Assembly (NCBI GenBank): GCA_013399855.1
Contig: VXAY01006251.1
Span: forward strand, 522,764 to 586,763
DNA: 64,000 nt
Direction of reading: 5' to 3'
Source of the DNA: Oxyruncus cristatus
Taxonomy: Eukaryota; Chordata; Aves; Passeriformes; Cotingidae
Of the stretch, positions 37,801 to 50,669 are shown one piece after another. Within the stretch, counting starts at the first letter, position 1. Every line of letters starts with the position of its first letter. The position numbers were made by a program, and so were the translations under genes. A model generated the notes under the pieces. It had not been told where the DNA came from, searched no databases, and saw nothing but the letters and a program-made list of their open reading frames with translations.

Positions 37801-40800
37801 TCCACGTGGTATTTTCGATTCTCACATTGCATTCATCACATATAAAAATCCAATTGGACTCTATTTAGTACAGGATGTAGTTATCATTGACCTGAGTTAT
37901 TCACCACAGGAGATCAGGGTTCTTTTGTCTGTAGTTGATACTCTGCTATAGTACTGTGGCCTCTTTTACATACATATCTCTTCACAATTTTGATGCTGAT
38001 GAAAATATAACACATATGCAGGGAACTTGCCGAAAGGATGCCCACATTAAATGTTTTAACTACATTTCTTCTGAGTCCTAGGACATTTCCCAAGTATGGT
38101 CTGACCCAACTTTCTAGATACAGAGCCTCAGTTATGCAAAAATAACTACAATACTGCTCAGTAACTGCAATACTGTTCAACAGCTGCTGATTCTTCAAAA
38201 ACACGTAACAAATCTAGAAGGGGTCCAGCTGTCGCAAGAGAAATCTTAGTTAATGATGATAATTGCTATTAACATAACCCAAGAAAGAAGCCAGATGCAC
38301 CACAGATTCTAAAGCACATCTGGTTTAACATGAGAGGAAGTTGCTAACTGGGAAAACTGTGCGGGGGAAAAAAAGTTTTGTGGGTTGCTGGTAGAAGCAG
38401 CAGCCTCCGATGATGAAGAAATAAGTGGGATGTGCCGTAAAGAAAGGACAAGCAAACAGGAAGAGCAGGCTGCCTGTTGGGTTCTGGCATTCCAGAGGCT
38501 TAGTCATAAGAAGGCACACCAACAGCAGGAAAAACCCTAAGCGGGAATTTGTAATTTTGATATATTCCCTTCATTGTTTCCCGATGGCTAAAACACCATC
38601 CATTTCCTCTAACAATACAGTAAAAAACTGCTAAGATGAAGAGCATAGTGTTAAGAAAGATTTTTGAGTGTACCACTGATTTTTAAATTAGGAAATAAAC
38701 AGTGTAATTGCTGAGATTGCTGAGGAACTTTTTTTTATATATATACTGTTGATCTCAACTCATTACCAAAGCTGATTCTTCAAAAGTTCAGTTATCTCAA
38801 TATCTTCATTATTTGTATCAAGTACTTGCTCTAAACTTCTTATGCTTTCTGTGGACTGTGATACAAAGACTTCTGGAAAGCCCAGCTTAAATATATCCTC
38901 ATAGCTGTGGTCTGCCTAGAAAAAAAAAGAGAGTTTTATTACAGAGGTTATACAGGTCACTCCCACAGTTCACGAAGGACCTAGTCTAAAGACTACAATT
39001 TTTCTGGAGATTGTCTTATTGTTTTAAATATTTATATTAATAGCACAGAGAGACCGACCCCATAGTTCAGCGTTTTGAGTGTTTACGTAGAATTGGAGGA
39101 GGAGAAGCAAGAATCCAAGATTTCTGATGAACCTTAGTCTCCAACTTCCCAGCTTCTAAATCATAGACTGGTTTGCCTGTTTAGCACTCAGGACTCCTTC
39201 TGCTCAGATAATTCAAGACGAATCTGACGCACACATCAACTCTAAAGCCTGCTTTGCTAACTCAGTATTCAAATAGTCCTAATTCAGCCAAATGTAACAC
39301 AACTACTAAATGCTACAGTTACCAGTAAATATTTGCACTGTGTAAGGTCTGTGGAGAAGCTGGGGTGAGGATATCTCTACATCTTTGCATTTGCACCAAA
39401 CTTTTTCCAGCCTATATTAAAAATCGAAGCCAGATTTGCATGCTTGTTCCTCCTCCAGCAGTGATGAGGAGGAAGTTTTAGAGACGGAACACAGCCACAG
39501 GAGTGATCCAAACAGGCCTACTGGAAGTAACAGGGTTATCTGATGACTAAGAAATACATATACAAGGGAAAATGTGCATAATTTACATCCTATCGTAAAA
39601 GGATGTTATCACGCCATCTGGCTCAGACACTGTGTCCTTTTATTCCTTCAAAGGAGGAGTTACTGCAATTTTCTAAATAAAAGGAATTAATTGACTTCAC
39701 CACCCCTCCAAGGGACTGCAATCCAGGAGCAGCAACATTGTGTGAAAACAAGAGAACGGAACCAGTCAGTTTGTTTTCTTTACCCAGCAAGCAACAATTT
39801 AGTCTGAAAAATATAAGTATGGATATTTTGACAGTTTCATTTAATTGTAATTGAAACTACTGAAATAAACTGAGGTACTTCCATGGTTTTATTATACTGA
39901 ACTCAGACAAGTGCAGTGAATACTGGGAGAGTACAGATTTAATCTAATGTTGCGTGGGCAGAATCAACAGGGCTAGTAGAAGGATTCTGTACTTCTGCTT
40001 CTAGGAGCAGAATTTGTGCCCCACGCTGCTCCCTCCTGAAGTAGGGCCTTGCTAAAATGCCTTTTCTGATGAGCAGCTGCTGTGACACTCAGAGGCTCCC
40101 AAGTAAAATCCTTTGGCTCTTGCCCAAAGTGTCACGATACTTTCAACCACTTTGTAAATTATTTCAGCTTACAACAGAGATACTTCATAGAGGAACCTGA
40201 AAGATGCCTAAGAAGCAGAATTCTGTGAAAGCAAACTTGCTAAAGCATTGACGGTCAAGGATAAAACACTTCCTATTAGGTACCAAAACTGAAATGGGAT
40301 GAGAGTTAAGGGAAAGCCAGGCAGCTGCTCTTGGCTTTGGGATGGGGGGGCAAATTACATCCACTGAGAGTGTGCATCAAAGGCAGCACAGCTCTGCCTC
40401 AATTGTAGTATCTCCTTAGAGGCTGTGATGCTTCTCCAACACACATACAAGTCACTGACTTACAGTTTAGTCAAGACAGATTAAAAATGCAAGGTTTTTT
40501 AATTACCTTTACTACTGTCTACTTCAGTGTGTCCTTCTAAAACAAAATTTGGGTATATTTCCACTTATCTTGTAGCTTTGTACTAATTATAAAAATGTGA
40601 ATGCACACATTTCACAACCCTGCTTTCTGGCTAAATCCTCTCTATCCCATTATATCAGAACACCACAGGGCTTAAACACGTGCACCCGTCCCAGGGTGCC
40701 ACAAAGGCCAGTATTTAAAGAGCACATGAAAAATCCTTTAAGTGTTCAGTTACGCAGGCAAAACATCCAGCTACTACAAGGAAATTAGTGATCGTTTCCA

Positions 40801-42843
40801 TCTCAAAATACATGATTTTGCTCCAGATCAACATAGTTTCATTAACTGAAGCAATAAGTATTGAAGGTCAGACCTCTAACCTCAGAGGTCCCTCCAACCT
40901 AACTGGCATTTTTGGTATTGACCACATGGAAGACAGAGCCCTAGCCCAAAGAGTTTATGATCTCAAGCAAACAATACAAAAAGCACAGGGAGAAAGGACA
41001 AGCTACACAGATATTCTACACTCAGATCTCCAGCGGCACTGCAGTTGTTTCTCTACCCTAGACAAGAAAAGCCAGTGTGAAACTCTAAGCAGGGTTAACT
41101 TATTTAGCTCATACTGAACATTTCCTTTTGCCCTTAATAAATGCAAAATAGAGCAAACGCTTCAGTAAGATTAAGATCTATTGCTTTTGGAAAGAAACCA
41201 AGCAACCTACTATATTCTATTTCAGTTTCAATCACTACAATATTCTCTTTTTTCAACAGAAGACTTCTTGTCCCCCATTTTCAGCATTACAAAAAATCTG
41301 AAATCTTTGTTTACGCACACCAGTAACCAGGTATCTTGTGTATCTCCACTCAATCAGCGTGGGCAGCTTATCCCACCTGCATCTTTGTGCTTTCTGGAAT
41401 AATACCTCTGCAACAGGCAAAATTCCAAGGCAAGGGCAAGAAAATCTGTCTCCGGAAAACCCCCGGTTCCCTACGCCTACTAAAACTCATCTAACAGACT
41501 ACAAGCAGTAAGTTATTACTGCTACAGATTAGCCCCATGGAAGTCTCAGTTGATTGTTCTCTTTTTTTCAAACGTTGTAATTTAGGATAAAAGTAGCAAG
41601 AACGGGGAGGGGCTGTTCTGTGTTTTCATTTTCTTTCTTCCCTTTTGTTACTTTCCTTCCCTTTGGTGATGCATGTTTGGTCCTTATGGAAAAACATTCA
41701 TGGCAACAAGGCGTAACCCTTTACCTGAACCTTTTTTTGTGCTGATAAGGATACACTACATTATATACTCAGGATATTACCTGTAACATCATATAAGAGA
41801 ATCTAACATCCTATGCTATAAAAATAAATTACATTAAAAGATTTCTATTCTTTTGTGTGCGTGTGTGAATGTCATTAACTCCTACCACCATCAGTCTAAA
41901 ATTCCAAGACAGACTGTTGATATTATCCAGGTAGTATATTAAATAACAAAAGTAAATGTTTTTACCAATTTCTGACTCAACGTTAGGTTGGTTTTCCTCA
42001 GTGAGGCAACTCTTAGAATTTCTGTCCACCCTGCTTTCGTCAGCCACCTTCCCAATTTTTTGTTTCCTGTGCTCTTTCTTGTCTAGGTTTTAAACTGCGT
42101 GTGCTTCAGGGCAGGGTTCATTGTTTCTACGTGCTTACTTTTTCCTAGTGTCTAGAAGCAAAGTAGTGCATTACATTCTTTAGGCTCTCCAGCAGGACAA
42201 CTTAAGTATTTGTCAAACACTGTAAAGAAGTTGCTTTTGTTCCACTTGAGTTAGCTGCAAAGTAGCTTGACAGTTTCTCACCCTGTACAGCATTACCCTC
42301 TATAGAGAAGACAGATACAAAACTTGAGATGTAGGAAGCCGTAACACAAACATTTCTGGTCCTTGGTTTACTATTAACACATACCTCCTTCAGAGAGCTC
42401 AAAGCCTCCTGTATCCCACTGCGCAGAGATGGCTCAGCACAGAACTGGGCAGGAGAAGGGCTACAGCGTCCGCTGCTTAAGTCCATATCAGCTCCAGAAG
42501 GTTTTGTTGACTTCACCAAAACTTCAGGATTATGACTGAAGCTCTCTGATTTGTCTGAGGACTCACTGAAGCCTTCAAAATCACCCCAGGAACCACTGGG
42601 TTCTGAGGTACTAAAACTGCTGTCAGAAAACCCCTCACAACTTCTCCCTTTGCTGTTCATTACAGGGAGGCTTTGCTGCATTACTTCGAGATTAATAATT
42701 TCTTCATTATTTGTCTTGTCATTCCAGTTACAGTCACTTCCATTGACAGACTCACCACCTGCTTCAGCTGCCAGGTCTTTTGGAGACCCCTGGTGTGACA
42801 TGTCTGTATTAGTAAGACTTTCTGCTCCTGACAGGTTCTGCAT
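34642..42843 (-). CDS. CLBA1: Clathrin-binding box of aftiphilin-containing protein 1 (five coding exons)
   Basis: Exons on the minus strand: 42843-42385, 38915-38767, 37302-37173, 35885-35772 and 34809-34642 (stop TAA). All junctions are GT-AG with phases 0, 2, 0, 0, giving 339 residues. The N-terminal part carries the aftiphilin-type acidic motif SWGDFEGF (residues 84-91). Exon 2 begins with DIFKLGFPEVF (160-170). Exon 3 holds FGNLWRTL (206-213) and LLSVLGIDANQK (235-246), the conserved clathrin-binding region. Exon 4 holds FRFDGFGINDCKALIQTK (267-284). The C-terminus has a basic PKKK (318-321) and ends in SDVC. Known family role: aftiphilin-related proteins bind clathrin and act in trans-Golgi and endosomal trafficking; CLBA1's own role is little known. 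The ATG at 42843 is the first in the exon that begins at 42879; a 5' non-coding exon is inferred. It runs opposite to the two SERTA genes, as CLBA1 and CDCA4 do in human, as I recall. Confidence 0.92.
35772..35885 (-). CDS. CLBA1: CLBA1 coding exon 4 (residues 247-284)
   Basis: Acceptor ttgttag (AG 35887-35886); donor accaag|gtaaga (GT 35771-35770), a strong consensus. The 114 nt are phase 0 throughout. It encodes an acidic stretch and NDCKALIQTK. Confidence 0.92.
37173..37302 (-). CDS. CLBA1: CLBA1 coding exon 3 (residues 203-246)
   Basis: Acceptor gtttcctag (AG 37304-37303); donor aaaag|gtaatt (GT 37172-37171). Its first base completes a Cys codon; 43 whole codons follow. It encodes the FGNLWRTL and LLSVLGIDANQK blocks that I regard as the heart of the aftiphilin-type clathrin-binding region. 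Confidence 0.92.
38767..38915 (-). CDS. CLBA1: CLBA1 coding exon 2 (residues 154-203)
   Basis: Acceptor tttttttctag (AG 38917-38916); donor tttg|gtaatg (GT 38766-38765). The 149 nt leave phase 2. It encodes ADHSYEDIFKLGFPEVF and a helical Ser/Glu-rich segment. Confidence 0.9.
38916..42384 (-). other. CLBA1: CLBA1 intron between coding exons 1 and 2
   Basis: About 3.5 kb, phase 0, no further exon recognised. A short CR1-like 3' scrap ('ctcagaggtccctccaacct') lies near 40878-40900. The two following introns (37303-38766 and 35886-37172) and the last one (34810-35771) are also free of recognisable features beyond AT-rich tracts. Confidence 0.7.
42385..42843 (-). CDS. CLBA1: CLBA1 coding exon 1 (residues 1-153)
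   Basis: The exon itself starts at 42879 after the acceptor tttttgcag; the first ATG is at 42843-42841. The donor is gag|gtatgt at 42384-42383, leaving phase 0. It carries the WGDFEGF motif and Ser-rich, acidic low-complexity sequence. Reading past the donor stays open for about 60 more codons, which are intronic. Confidence 0.9.
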
Positions 42844-42956
42844 CTTTGTTTGAGAAAAATTAATTTGCTGAAATCTGTACTGCAAAAAGGTTACTGAAGT
42901 TCAGTTACATTAGAAATCTGAGTGTTTAAAAAAAAAAATCAAATTCTTCATTTCAC

Positions 42957-43064
42957 CCCGAAGAATAACATCACTGCTAAATCAAAACAGGATGTCCTTC
43001 AGCCTCTCCTCCAGTAATCGGCATGTGCACGCAATTGAGCCTCAGTTTCTGTGTAGGATATTTG
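42957..43064 (-). other. CLBA1: Possible alternative CLBA1 5' exon
   Basis: On the minus strand a T-rich tract ends in an acceptor-like ttttgcag just before 43064, and ggg|gtgaaa at 42956-42955 could be a donor, leaving a 77-nt intron to the exon starting at 42879. An ATG inside opens a frame of only about a dozen codons before a stop, so it would be untranslated or carry a small upstream ORF. Speculative. Confidence 0.2.
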
Positions 43065-43719
43065 CCTGCAAAAAGAAAAAAAAAAGGATTAGAAATAATA
43101 CTTCTGTGATAAGGGCTGTGTAGGAATAAAGATCACTGATAAGGTAGGAGAAAGAATGCTCCGGTTAAAATAAACACATTCCAGTATTATCCACTGAAAA
43201 TTGCTGTAGGTAAAATGATTTAAAATTTACATTCAACTCTCTGGCCACACCACAAGAAAGTCGTTAAATTAGAGAACAATACTCAGCAAACACGTAGCAG
43301 AAGTTGCTGGATATTAACTCAGTACTGAGCATACAGCAGACAAACCAAAATAGCTATAGACAACATCCAACACTTCAAAAACATTTTCTGTAACTATTTC
43401 ATCCACCTCTTGCACACCCAAGCAGCGCTCTTTCTGTCTGCGTGGGCTGCCCGATCTCGATTATAATCCTATAAAAATACAGTATTTCCAACTATTTGAG
43501 TAATTGAGGCATGTTGAATAAGTTCAGTTTGGCATCTGTAAATGACACAGGCGGTGATCATTTCAGCATTTATCACTTTGGATTAACCCAGTTTCCTCAA
43601 GCACTTTTCCGAGCTTCTTTTGGGTGGGCAGGTTAGAACACGAAACAAACCCACCTCTGGCCGCTCTTAGGTATTTTCTGTGCTTAACAGAAAAAAATTG
43701 GGGTGTTTTTTCCCCAAGT

Positions 43720-44210
43720 TCCGCCCGAAGGCAGCCCAGGGACAGTCCAGGGGAGCAGCAGGTCTCTCCCGCCCCCAGGGACACGGGGCACGGTGGGACC
43801 CCCCGGGACAGGACAGGGCAGGGCAGGGGATGCGCGTCCCGGAGCCGCCGGCGCTTCACCTCGGGGAAGCGGCTCCTCCACCCGCGCCCCCCCGGCGGCT
43901 CCTCCAGCCGCGTTTTCCCGCTGTTGGGTGCGGGAACAGCCTTACCGCCGCTCCAGGGCCCGCCGCCGCCGCCCGGCAGGTCGCCAGGGGCGGGCCGAGG
44001 TGTGCGGGGCGGTGCGGGGCGGGACGGGGCCGGCCGGGGACAGCGGAGCGCTCCCTCCCACCCTCAGCCCGGGAGCAGCGAGAGCAGAGGAGCCCCAGCC
44101 CTTCCTCAGCCCCCGTTCTCTCCCCTTTGCTTTGACGAGCGCCTCCGCGGCTCTCCAGCCTCGCCCCCGGTTGTCCCCACCCGCATCCCTTGGGTTACAG
44201 CCGCCCTTCC
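43720..44210 (-). promoter_or_regulatory. CLBA1: CpG-island promoter of CLBA1
   Basis: Dense CpG sequence with repeated GC-box (Sp1-type) motifs such as ggggcggg around 43985-44035 and no TATA box, as expected for a broadly expressed gene. It lies about 1 kb upstream of the CLBA1 start codon. Long open frames on both strands here are a by-product of high GC. Confidence 0.7.
43946..44060 (-). other. CLBA1: Probable CLBA1 non-coding first exon
   Basis: A strong donor, gcg|gtaagg (GT 43945-43944, minus strand), sits in the CpG island and fits a 5'UTR exon that splices to the acceptor before 42879. The 5' boundary is a guess. A second possible donor, gag|gtgaag, lies about 85 nt further downstream on the minus strand. 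Confidence 0.45.
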
Positions 44211-46690
44211 AATCAGAACCAGCTCCTGCCACCGGGAAGAGGCTGGTTTTATAAATTGTGATGTGAAACAGAAAAGTATTAATTTCCACTCCCCCCACAA
44301 ACAGTTTCTTGCTGAGACCCAGCAGGCTAAGGACATGCGGTTTGATGGTGGTGGATACTGTTTGCTTTTAATCTGAGAGTAAAATTTAGCTAGAATTATC
44401 ACATAGGTACAAAGTTCCGGGATACAGATTTTAAAAAAAAAAAAAAAAAGTGACAATTAATCCACCCAGAAATACAACCTCGTGGTAAAATGGTAGGAAC
44501 AGGCCAGCAACAGCCTCTCAGGATCTCCTCTCGCTCCCTCTGTTCTTTTACCTCCCAAGGTACTAGGGTGTCCCCCCTCTGCTGAGCCTGGGGCTTGATC
44601 CGCTCGTAATAGGTAAAGCCAGAAGTTGTGGATACAGTGCTGCAGACAGGTCACCCCATGGCCAGCGTGACCGTCCCATCCCACCCACCTCTCGAGGACC
44701 AGACGTGTGGGCTGCAGGCGCCGGGCCCAAGGCTGGCTGCTCCCAGGGCTGGGGGGCAGAGGGAAGGGTGCAGAGAGAACTCCTTAACTCCCTGTCCTTG
44801 GGCTGGGTTAAACATCTGGGTAGTCCCAAGGAACAGGGGGCAGTTGTAAAAGAAAGGAAAAAGGTTTTCTGGAGCAAGGCCCAAAGTAGAAAGCTTTTTC
44901 TAGGCACTATAGTACATGTGTTTTCCAGCCCAGACACAGACACATGTACTCCTCCCACGCATCTGCCTCTCATTCCAGGCTGCAGTGCTTTATCCAAGGG
45001 CGAGAGGCTGGATTTGGGAGCAATGCCCAGACTCAGAGCCAAAAAGATTTTACTGGCAACTGTCTGGAAGTTTTTTTTAATTTGTTTTCTTTCTGCTTCG
45101 GAGCCGTTTCTTACCCTCCGTGGCCATCCCGCGGCAGCCTGCAGCTCGGAGGATATCCGACCAGCTCGGCGAGACTGTGATTCAGCCCCAAAGCGTCTGA
45201 CACTTGCTGGGATGGCGTCATCGTCCCACGCTGCAGTTTGTGCTGTGGGGACCTTGGGGGTTCCAGTTCTCGCTTCAGTTTTGAAGGGAGCTCAGCATTC
45301 TGGCAGCGACTGAGGTTGTTTTGCTCAGTTTTACATTTTCGCCCTTGTCTTCTCTAAGGGAAACGCTACAAACAGACCGTGCAGAGGCTGAGATGCTCCT
45401 CTACTTTAACAGGCTTTGCACGCTGCTGAGAGGAAAAGGTGTGTGGGTTTTGCAAACCTGTCTCTGCCCTGCCAACTTCGAGGTGTCTCTACAGCAGCAT
45501 GAGCAGGGTGGTTGTGGGAGAGCTGGGGAGCATCAGAAGCTGGCACAGATCTTAGAAACCACGGTGTAGGAACAGAAGGAAACTGTAGTGCCTTCTTCCC
45601 AGAGTAACATCAGTAACTCTGTTAAGGACTGGCCACATAACATTGTTGTTTATTTCTCTCCAGCACACCCTATAACCCACCTTGGGAAAACCAGTTGCTA
45701 GCTCTGGGTCCCTGCAGAGGAACAATCGGCTGCACCATCTGCTGGGTGTTCCCACTGCTGCCTCTGCTCTCAGGCAAACACTGCTGAAACCCCATAGAAC
45801 TACAAGAAAAACCTGCACTGCTGTGTTTTGTACAGGTTTTCGCTTCAAATGGGGTCAGTGTGAAGCACAGCCACCCTGCAAAGTGGATTTCATCTGCCCT
45901 ACTCTGAATTCACTCCTCCTGACTCAGGCCCAGCTGAACGTGAGTGTGACAGCCGCTGCTGAGATCCCCAACTCCCGTTGAATGACACCTTCTGATAGAC
46001 TGGTTTAAGTCAAAAGCAACATCACAGTTGGATTAAGAATTTTCCCCTCTGAAGTATAGTGGAATAAAATTCCTCTTATCTGTTTGGGGAAAAAAAAAAT
46101 CTTACAATTTTGTCTGACTGTGCCTTGTGGTTTACAGCATAATTACTGTGTTAAATCAATAATTTCTTTTTGAATTATCAGTGCTTTTTGAGTTGGTTGG
46201 TTGGTTTGTTTTTTTATTTATTTGTTTGATTTGTTTTGGTTTGTTCAACTAACCTAGTCTTTATTTGAGAGGTAAATAAGCCAAAAGCTTCAGGCATGGA
46301 CTATAAGTGTATATTTAGACACTCACATGGATGTATCTACTAGGAGAGAACATCACTACTCAAAAATTCATCAATGCAAACAACTGAATTGACTTACCGC
46401 TTGTCTGCAACTGTTACTACTGCTCCTACCACCATTCCCACTGGAATGCTATTTCACACTCCAGAATTATTCTCTTTTTCATTCCATCCTTTGGAAAAAC
46501 ACCAATCTGCAGGGAAAAAAATCAACAGAATAACTGAAAACTTTCAGGTCAAACCAGCACCATGCTGCTATAATACAAATTTCTATCTGTTTGTGAAAGA
46601 TCTAGTCCTGAAATATTGAATTGTGGGGTTCCCCTGTAAATGACATGGGTGATTTTGTCTTCATTCATTTTTTTTCCTGGGGTGAAAAAA

Positions 46691-46725
<35 letters not shown>
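46691..46725 (+). repeat. (AAGC)n tetranucleotide microsatellite, nearly nine units
   Basis: 35 nt of uninterrupted AAGC repeats. Likely polymorphic in length. Confidence 0.95.
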
Positions 46726-48785
46726 GTCTTTGTATGAAGAATTTTCAGGGTTTTTGTTTTGGTTTGGTTTTAGGGGTTTTTTAATGAAGCATTAAACAAG
46801 ATTAGCTTGCCATTTAAATGACTGAAATATTTTCTTTAATTTGTATTAAATACTTGGATGTCTTTTCTTGTAAAAAATAAGAAGCTACTTGTAGCTTAAT
46901 TGACTTTAAATGTCATTTAGAAAATACAAGTAAACATGTTTTCAGAAGTCAATAAATAATTTTGAATGACTCAGAGTGACATTTAAAAAAATGAGCTGTC
47001 TTTTCAGTCAATGATTAATAATTTTTTTTCACCCTAAGTATCCAGATTTTAGAAGTGTAGGAGACTTCAGCAATTCTTTCATTTCCTCAGTATTACAGAA
47101 TGCTCAGCTTATTAAAAACCCACTGAAGATATCAGGTCTAAATACGGATCTAATTGATTAGCTAGGGCTTACATTTGAAAATGTGGTTGATTATTCCATT
47201 AAACTTCTCCCTGGAGGCACAGTGGGCTTGCCATACCTTCCCACTTTGCTTTTCTGCTGGTATGGATGGTTCAAAAGGTCAGCAGATCCATCATCTTTTT
47301 CCTGAGTTAGACATGGGAACAGCAGCTCTTCAGGACAAACTTTACTTCTCCCCAGTGCACGAAGGGCGGGAATCCCCGGCTCCCACTGTGAAATATTTCT
47401 CTGGGTGCTAAACCAGTATGATGGGAGTCACTGGCATCAATGAGCCCCTGCAGCAGTCAGCAGTGCCTGGGCTAAAGGATGAACCAGGATTTTTCCAACA
47501 GCAGATGGCAGCTCTCCCTTGTCTCTCTTTTGTGCACACAACACATCTGTTAGTTCTCCTGAGCAGGGGAAGTAACTCATCCCGGCTACACTCCGCATTA
47601 AAAAGGTATTGGACCACCTACTTTATGTGCTGACCACAGAAAACCCATTCCACAGGACCCCTTTCATCGATGGGTTGTCAGTGTAGAAAGATCTACCTAT
47701 AAAAAAAGTGACATCCTGTGCCAGGAGGCATAAGGTATACTTTGGGTCCCTCTCTTCCTCTGTCAGGTGTGCAAGATAAGGGAGCTGTAATCCACCTTTT
47801 AAAAAAGCTTAGACGTGAAGGAAATGTCTGTGCCCCGGGTTCAGTGGCTGCCTTGAGCACTTTTGTCTGGTCCAGCAGTGTGGTTTCCAAGCAATGCTTA
47901 CATTTGCTTCAATGGCTAGTCTGGTTCTCAGAGTGATTTTGGGGAGCACAAACTAGATGTCTTCTGGGGAAGGGCAGAGAAATGCCATTCCTCTCTGGCA
48001 TTTCATGGAAACTTTGTCTTCCAAATCCGCATGTGGGCTGCACTACTTTAGGATCCTCCAGCAATTTACACAGTACATGGGCTAAAAGAAGACTTAAACC
48101 ATTCAGAGCTCCCACAGGATCCTGAAGTGCTTCTTGTGCCTATATATAAAGGGCCAAGTGCCACAGGCACCTTCCTATTTGCCAGCTTTTGTCTGCCTTC
48201 AAGTCTGCCACCACTGCATCATCCACTGACACTTCTAGTTTGAGATCCTTTCCTCTCTTCAGCTGCTTTCCCTTCTGTTGCCAGTCCCACTTGCTGAACC
48301 TCTCATTTCTTTTATCAGACCTTTTTCTTACTATGCATTTGCCAACTGTTCTCTCTTCTGCCTTCAGCCTCCTAAAAACTCAGAGAGATGTGACTTGGGC
48401 CCCTGATGGAAGTCGTATTGACATGAGAGGGACAAAGGTTTCCTGGGTAGCAGAATAATTTGCTGGTAGAAGCAGGTTACTAATGTTATGACAGCTCTTG
48501 GTATGAGAGCACTGGCCAGCAACAGATTTCATGAGAGTAAAGGCGATCCTCTTGAAGTCCCATTACGCTGCCTTGAGAGCACGGCAGACACGCACCTACT
48601 CTGTGAGCACAACACAGCAGCAGCTGCTCACATGGACTCTGTCACCGCGGTGGAGGAGCTGGAGGAATGACAGTGCTTTGCTGAGGCTCCAAGCTTCCTG
48701 TTCCTGTATCCCACAGAAGATCCCCTCAAGATCATAGTGTAAGATACGTTTTTTATCTCCTCCCCACCACCATAGCTGGCATCTG

Positions 48786-48827
48786 CACCCCTGTATCCAC
48801 ACCCCTGTATCCACACCCTTGTTTCCA
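48786..48827 (+). repeat. 14-bp tandem repeat, three copies
   Basis: Unit cacccctgtatcca, twice exact and a third copy with two changes. Confidence 0.85.
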
Positions 48828-50669
48828 ACACTGAGTGCTGCTTTTCTATACAGGTTGCTTGGCGGGGGAGACAAAGCTTCTGATGGAATTACAGCTCTGG
48901 GCTCGGGTCTGCAGGGAAGTGATAAATATCCCCAGACTGCCCAGGAGCGGTGTCAGACCTCTAAAAGCAATTCCATGGGGGCTACAAGCTGCAGCAGAAA
49001 CCGTTCACACAGCAGCTATGTGAAAATACCAACAACATCAGAACAGTCTGCCAAGTCCTGGCCCAGTATGGATGGCTTTGCCTCAAAGCCATGAAACAAA
49101 CCTTTCCATCTTTGTGTAAAACAAATGGTAGAACAGCTCCTTCCTTCACTCAGCAGGGCTGACAGCTATTCCAGCTGCCAGACTGGCTACTGGAGCCTCT
49201 GGAGAGGTGTCCAGCCCCATAACAGTGTCTCCTTCCAGAGTCACCACGTTGCTGCACACACATCCTGCAGGAAGGCTTCTTGCAGGAGCTGAAGGAGGGA
49301 ATTCAGCACCTTCTGGAGATTGAGGTGTGAGCCCCGTCCTCAGAGAGACCGTCTTACTGCACCAAATTATTTGTTATTGTGGGCATAGCCAGTGGACATC
49401 CAAAGATCTTGCTTCTTATGCTCAATTCAGTCAATTAAAAATCTTCAAGGTAGACAATTACACATCCCTTGAGCTCTGAAACCTCCAACTCCTGCTTCTG
49501 TTAGTGTTGTGTTCTTGTCCTTCAGTCCCTCCTTGCCATGGGTGTAGTTGAAGCAGAAAAACAAAGAGCATATCTTCTCCTTATGGTACCTCTTCTGAAC
49601 ACAGGTGAAAGTGGGGCCCACACTCCCTAAACCCTGTAGAGCTTGTAGAAGGATGCTACATGTCCCACATCTTCAGAAAGGTGGTTGTTTAAACGTATGG
49701 CAGTGGGATGTGGTATCAGAGTAGAATTGTATTCGGTGCTTCACAGTCACCTACCTACACCTGCTCCTTGCCCTATTATATTTTCCCATTAAGTTCTTGT
49801 TCTGTGTTGCTTTTTGTGCTGATATTTCAAAATTGTTGTATACATATGTTAAATCAAACAGTCTCTGCTGCCTGCACAGGTTTTTCAGGTATGCAGACAT
49901 CAGTTTACTGAGAGCATGCTTGGTAATTTTTGCCAGTGCCCTACATGCCCTGCAAACGGAGTCATGATCACTGCAGTTTGCAGCTTACTAATCCTCTGTT
50001 TTAATGCCTGATTAGGTCCCAAATCCATCGTTGTTGGTGAGATGTGGGTGTGGGGAGGGCAGGAGGATTTCATCCTCTCAGCTGAGAGTTAAGCTGCTAG
50101 AGGTACACCCGGCTGGTGCTGTACCAGTCTTTTAATTAGCTTGCCTGGAAATTTCGTTGGTGCTGTTCAGTGAGGTTGTGGAAAGGTCAGACACTCCATT
50201 AGAAGTGCTGTGCTTCAACTTGAAGTCATTGCATCTAACACTCAACAAATTTCTAGGGGGAAAAAAAAATTAAATAAAGCATTAGCATAAAAATATTTTA
50301 AAAACTCAAGTCCCCACTTCAAGCAGCATTTGAAAGAACACCAAATCATGATAATTAGCATCTTCATAGCTCCTTAATTACAAGGAGCTTCTTCATTCTC
50401 CAAGTGAGCTTCACAGCGGTTTTCTGAGGTAAGTACATCACTGGTCACCACTGCACTTGGCACAGGGGGATCACCACTCCACCTTGCACAGTGGGAAATG
50501 GAATTAAAGATGGTTTAAGTTACCTTCCCCTAAAAGAAGACATCGAGTCCCTGATGAATGTCTCCATGTCCCAAACCTCATGAAATGATATTGATTATCA
50601 GTTAAGGTGTCATTTTATTGCTTAAAATGCAACACTGCAGGATGAATGCAAAATGCATCCCATCCTCTC

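Larger units (their letters stand above)
44400..50660. other. Intergenic DNA upstream of CLBA1
   Basis: No firm gene. GC-rich around 44.5-45.3 kb with open frames lacking protein-like features. It contains a 17-base poly-A (44433-44449), a TG/T-rich low-complexity tract (about 46193-46245), (AAGC)n at 46691-46725, a TATA-like element at 48141-48152 and a 14-bp tandem repeat at 48786-48827. Confidence 0.55.

Noticed and set aside
43624..44376. 250-codon + strand frame and overlapping frames in the CpG island
   Set aside because: High GC suppresses stops; composition is Pro/Arg/Gly-rich, frames overlap on both strands, and the region is explained by the CLBA1 promoter.
44705..45313. 202-codon + strand frame
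   Set aside because: GC-rich chance frame with no domain-like sequence; an overlapping minus-strand frame is of similar length.
46691..46725. CRISPR-like or satellite array
   Set aside because: A plain AAGC microsatellite; no spacers and the window is vertebrate DNA.
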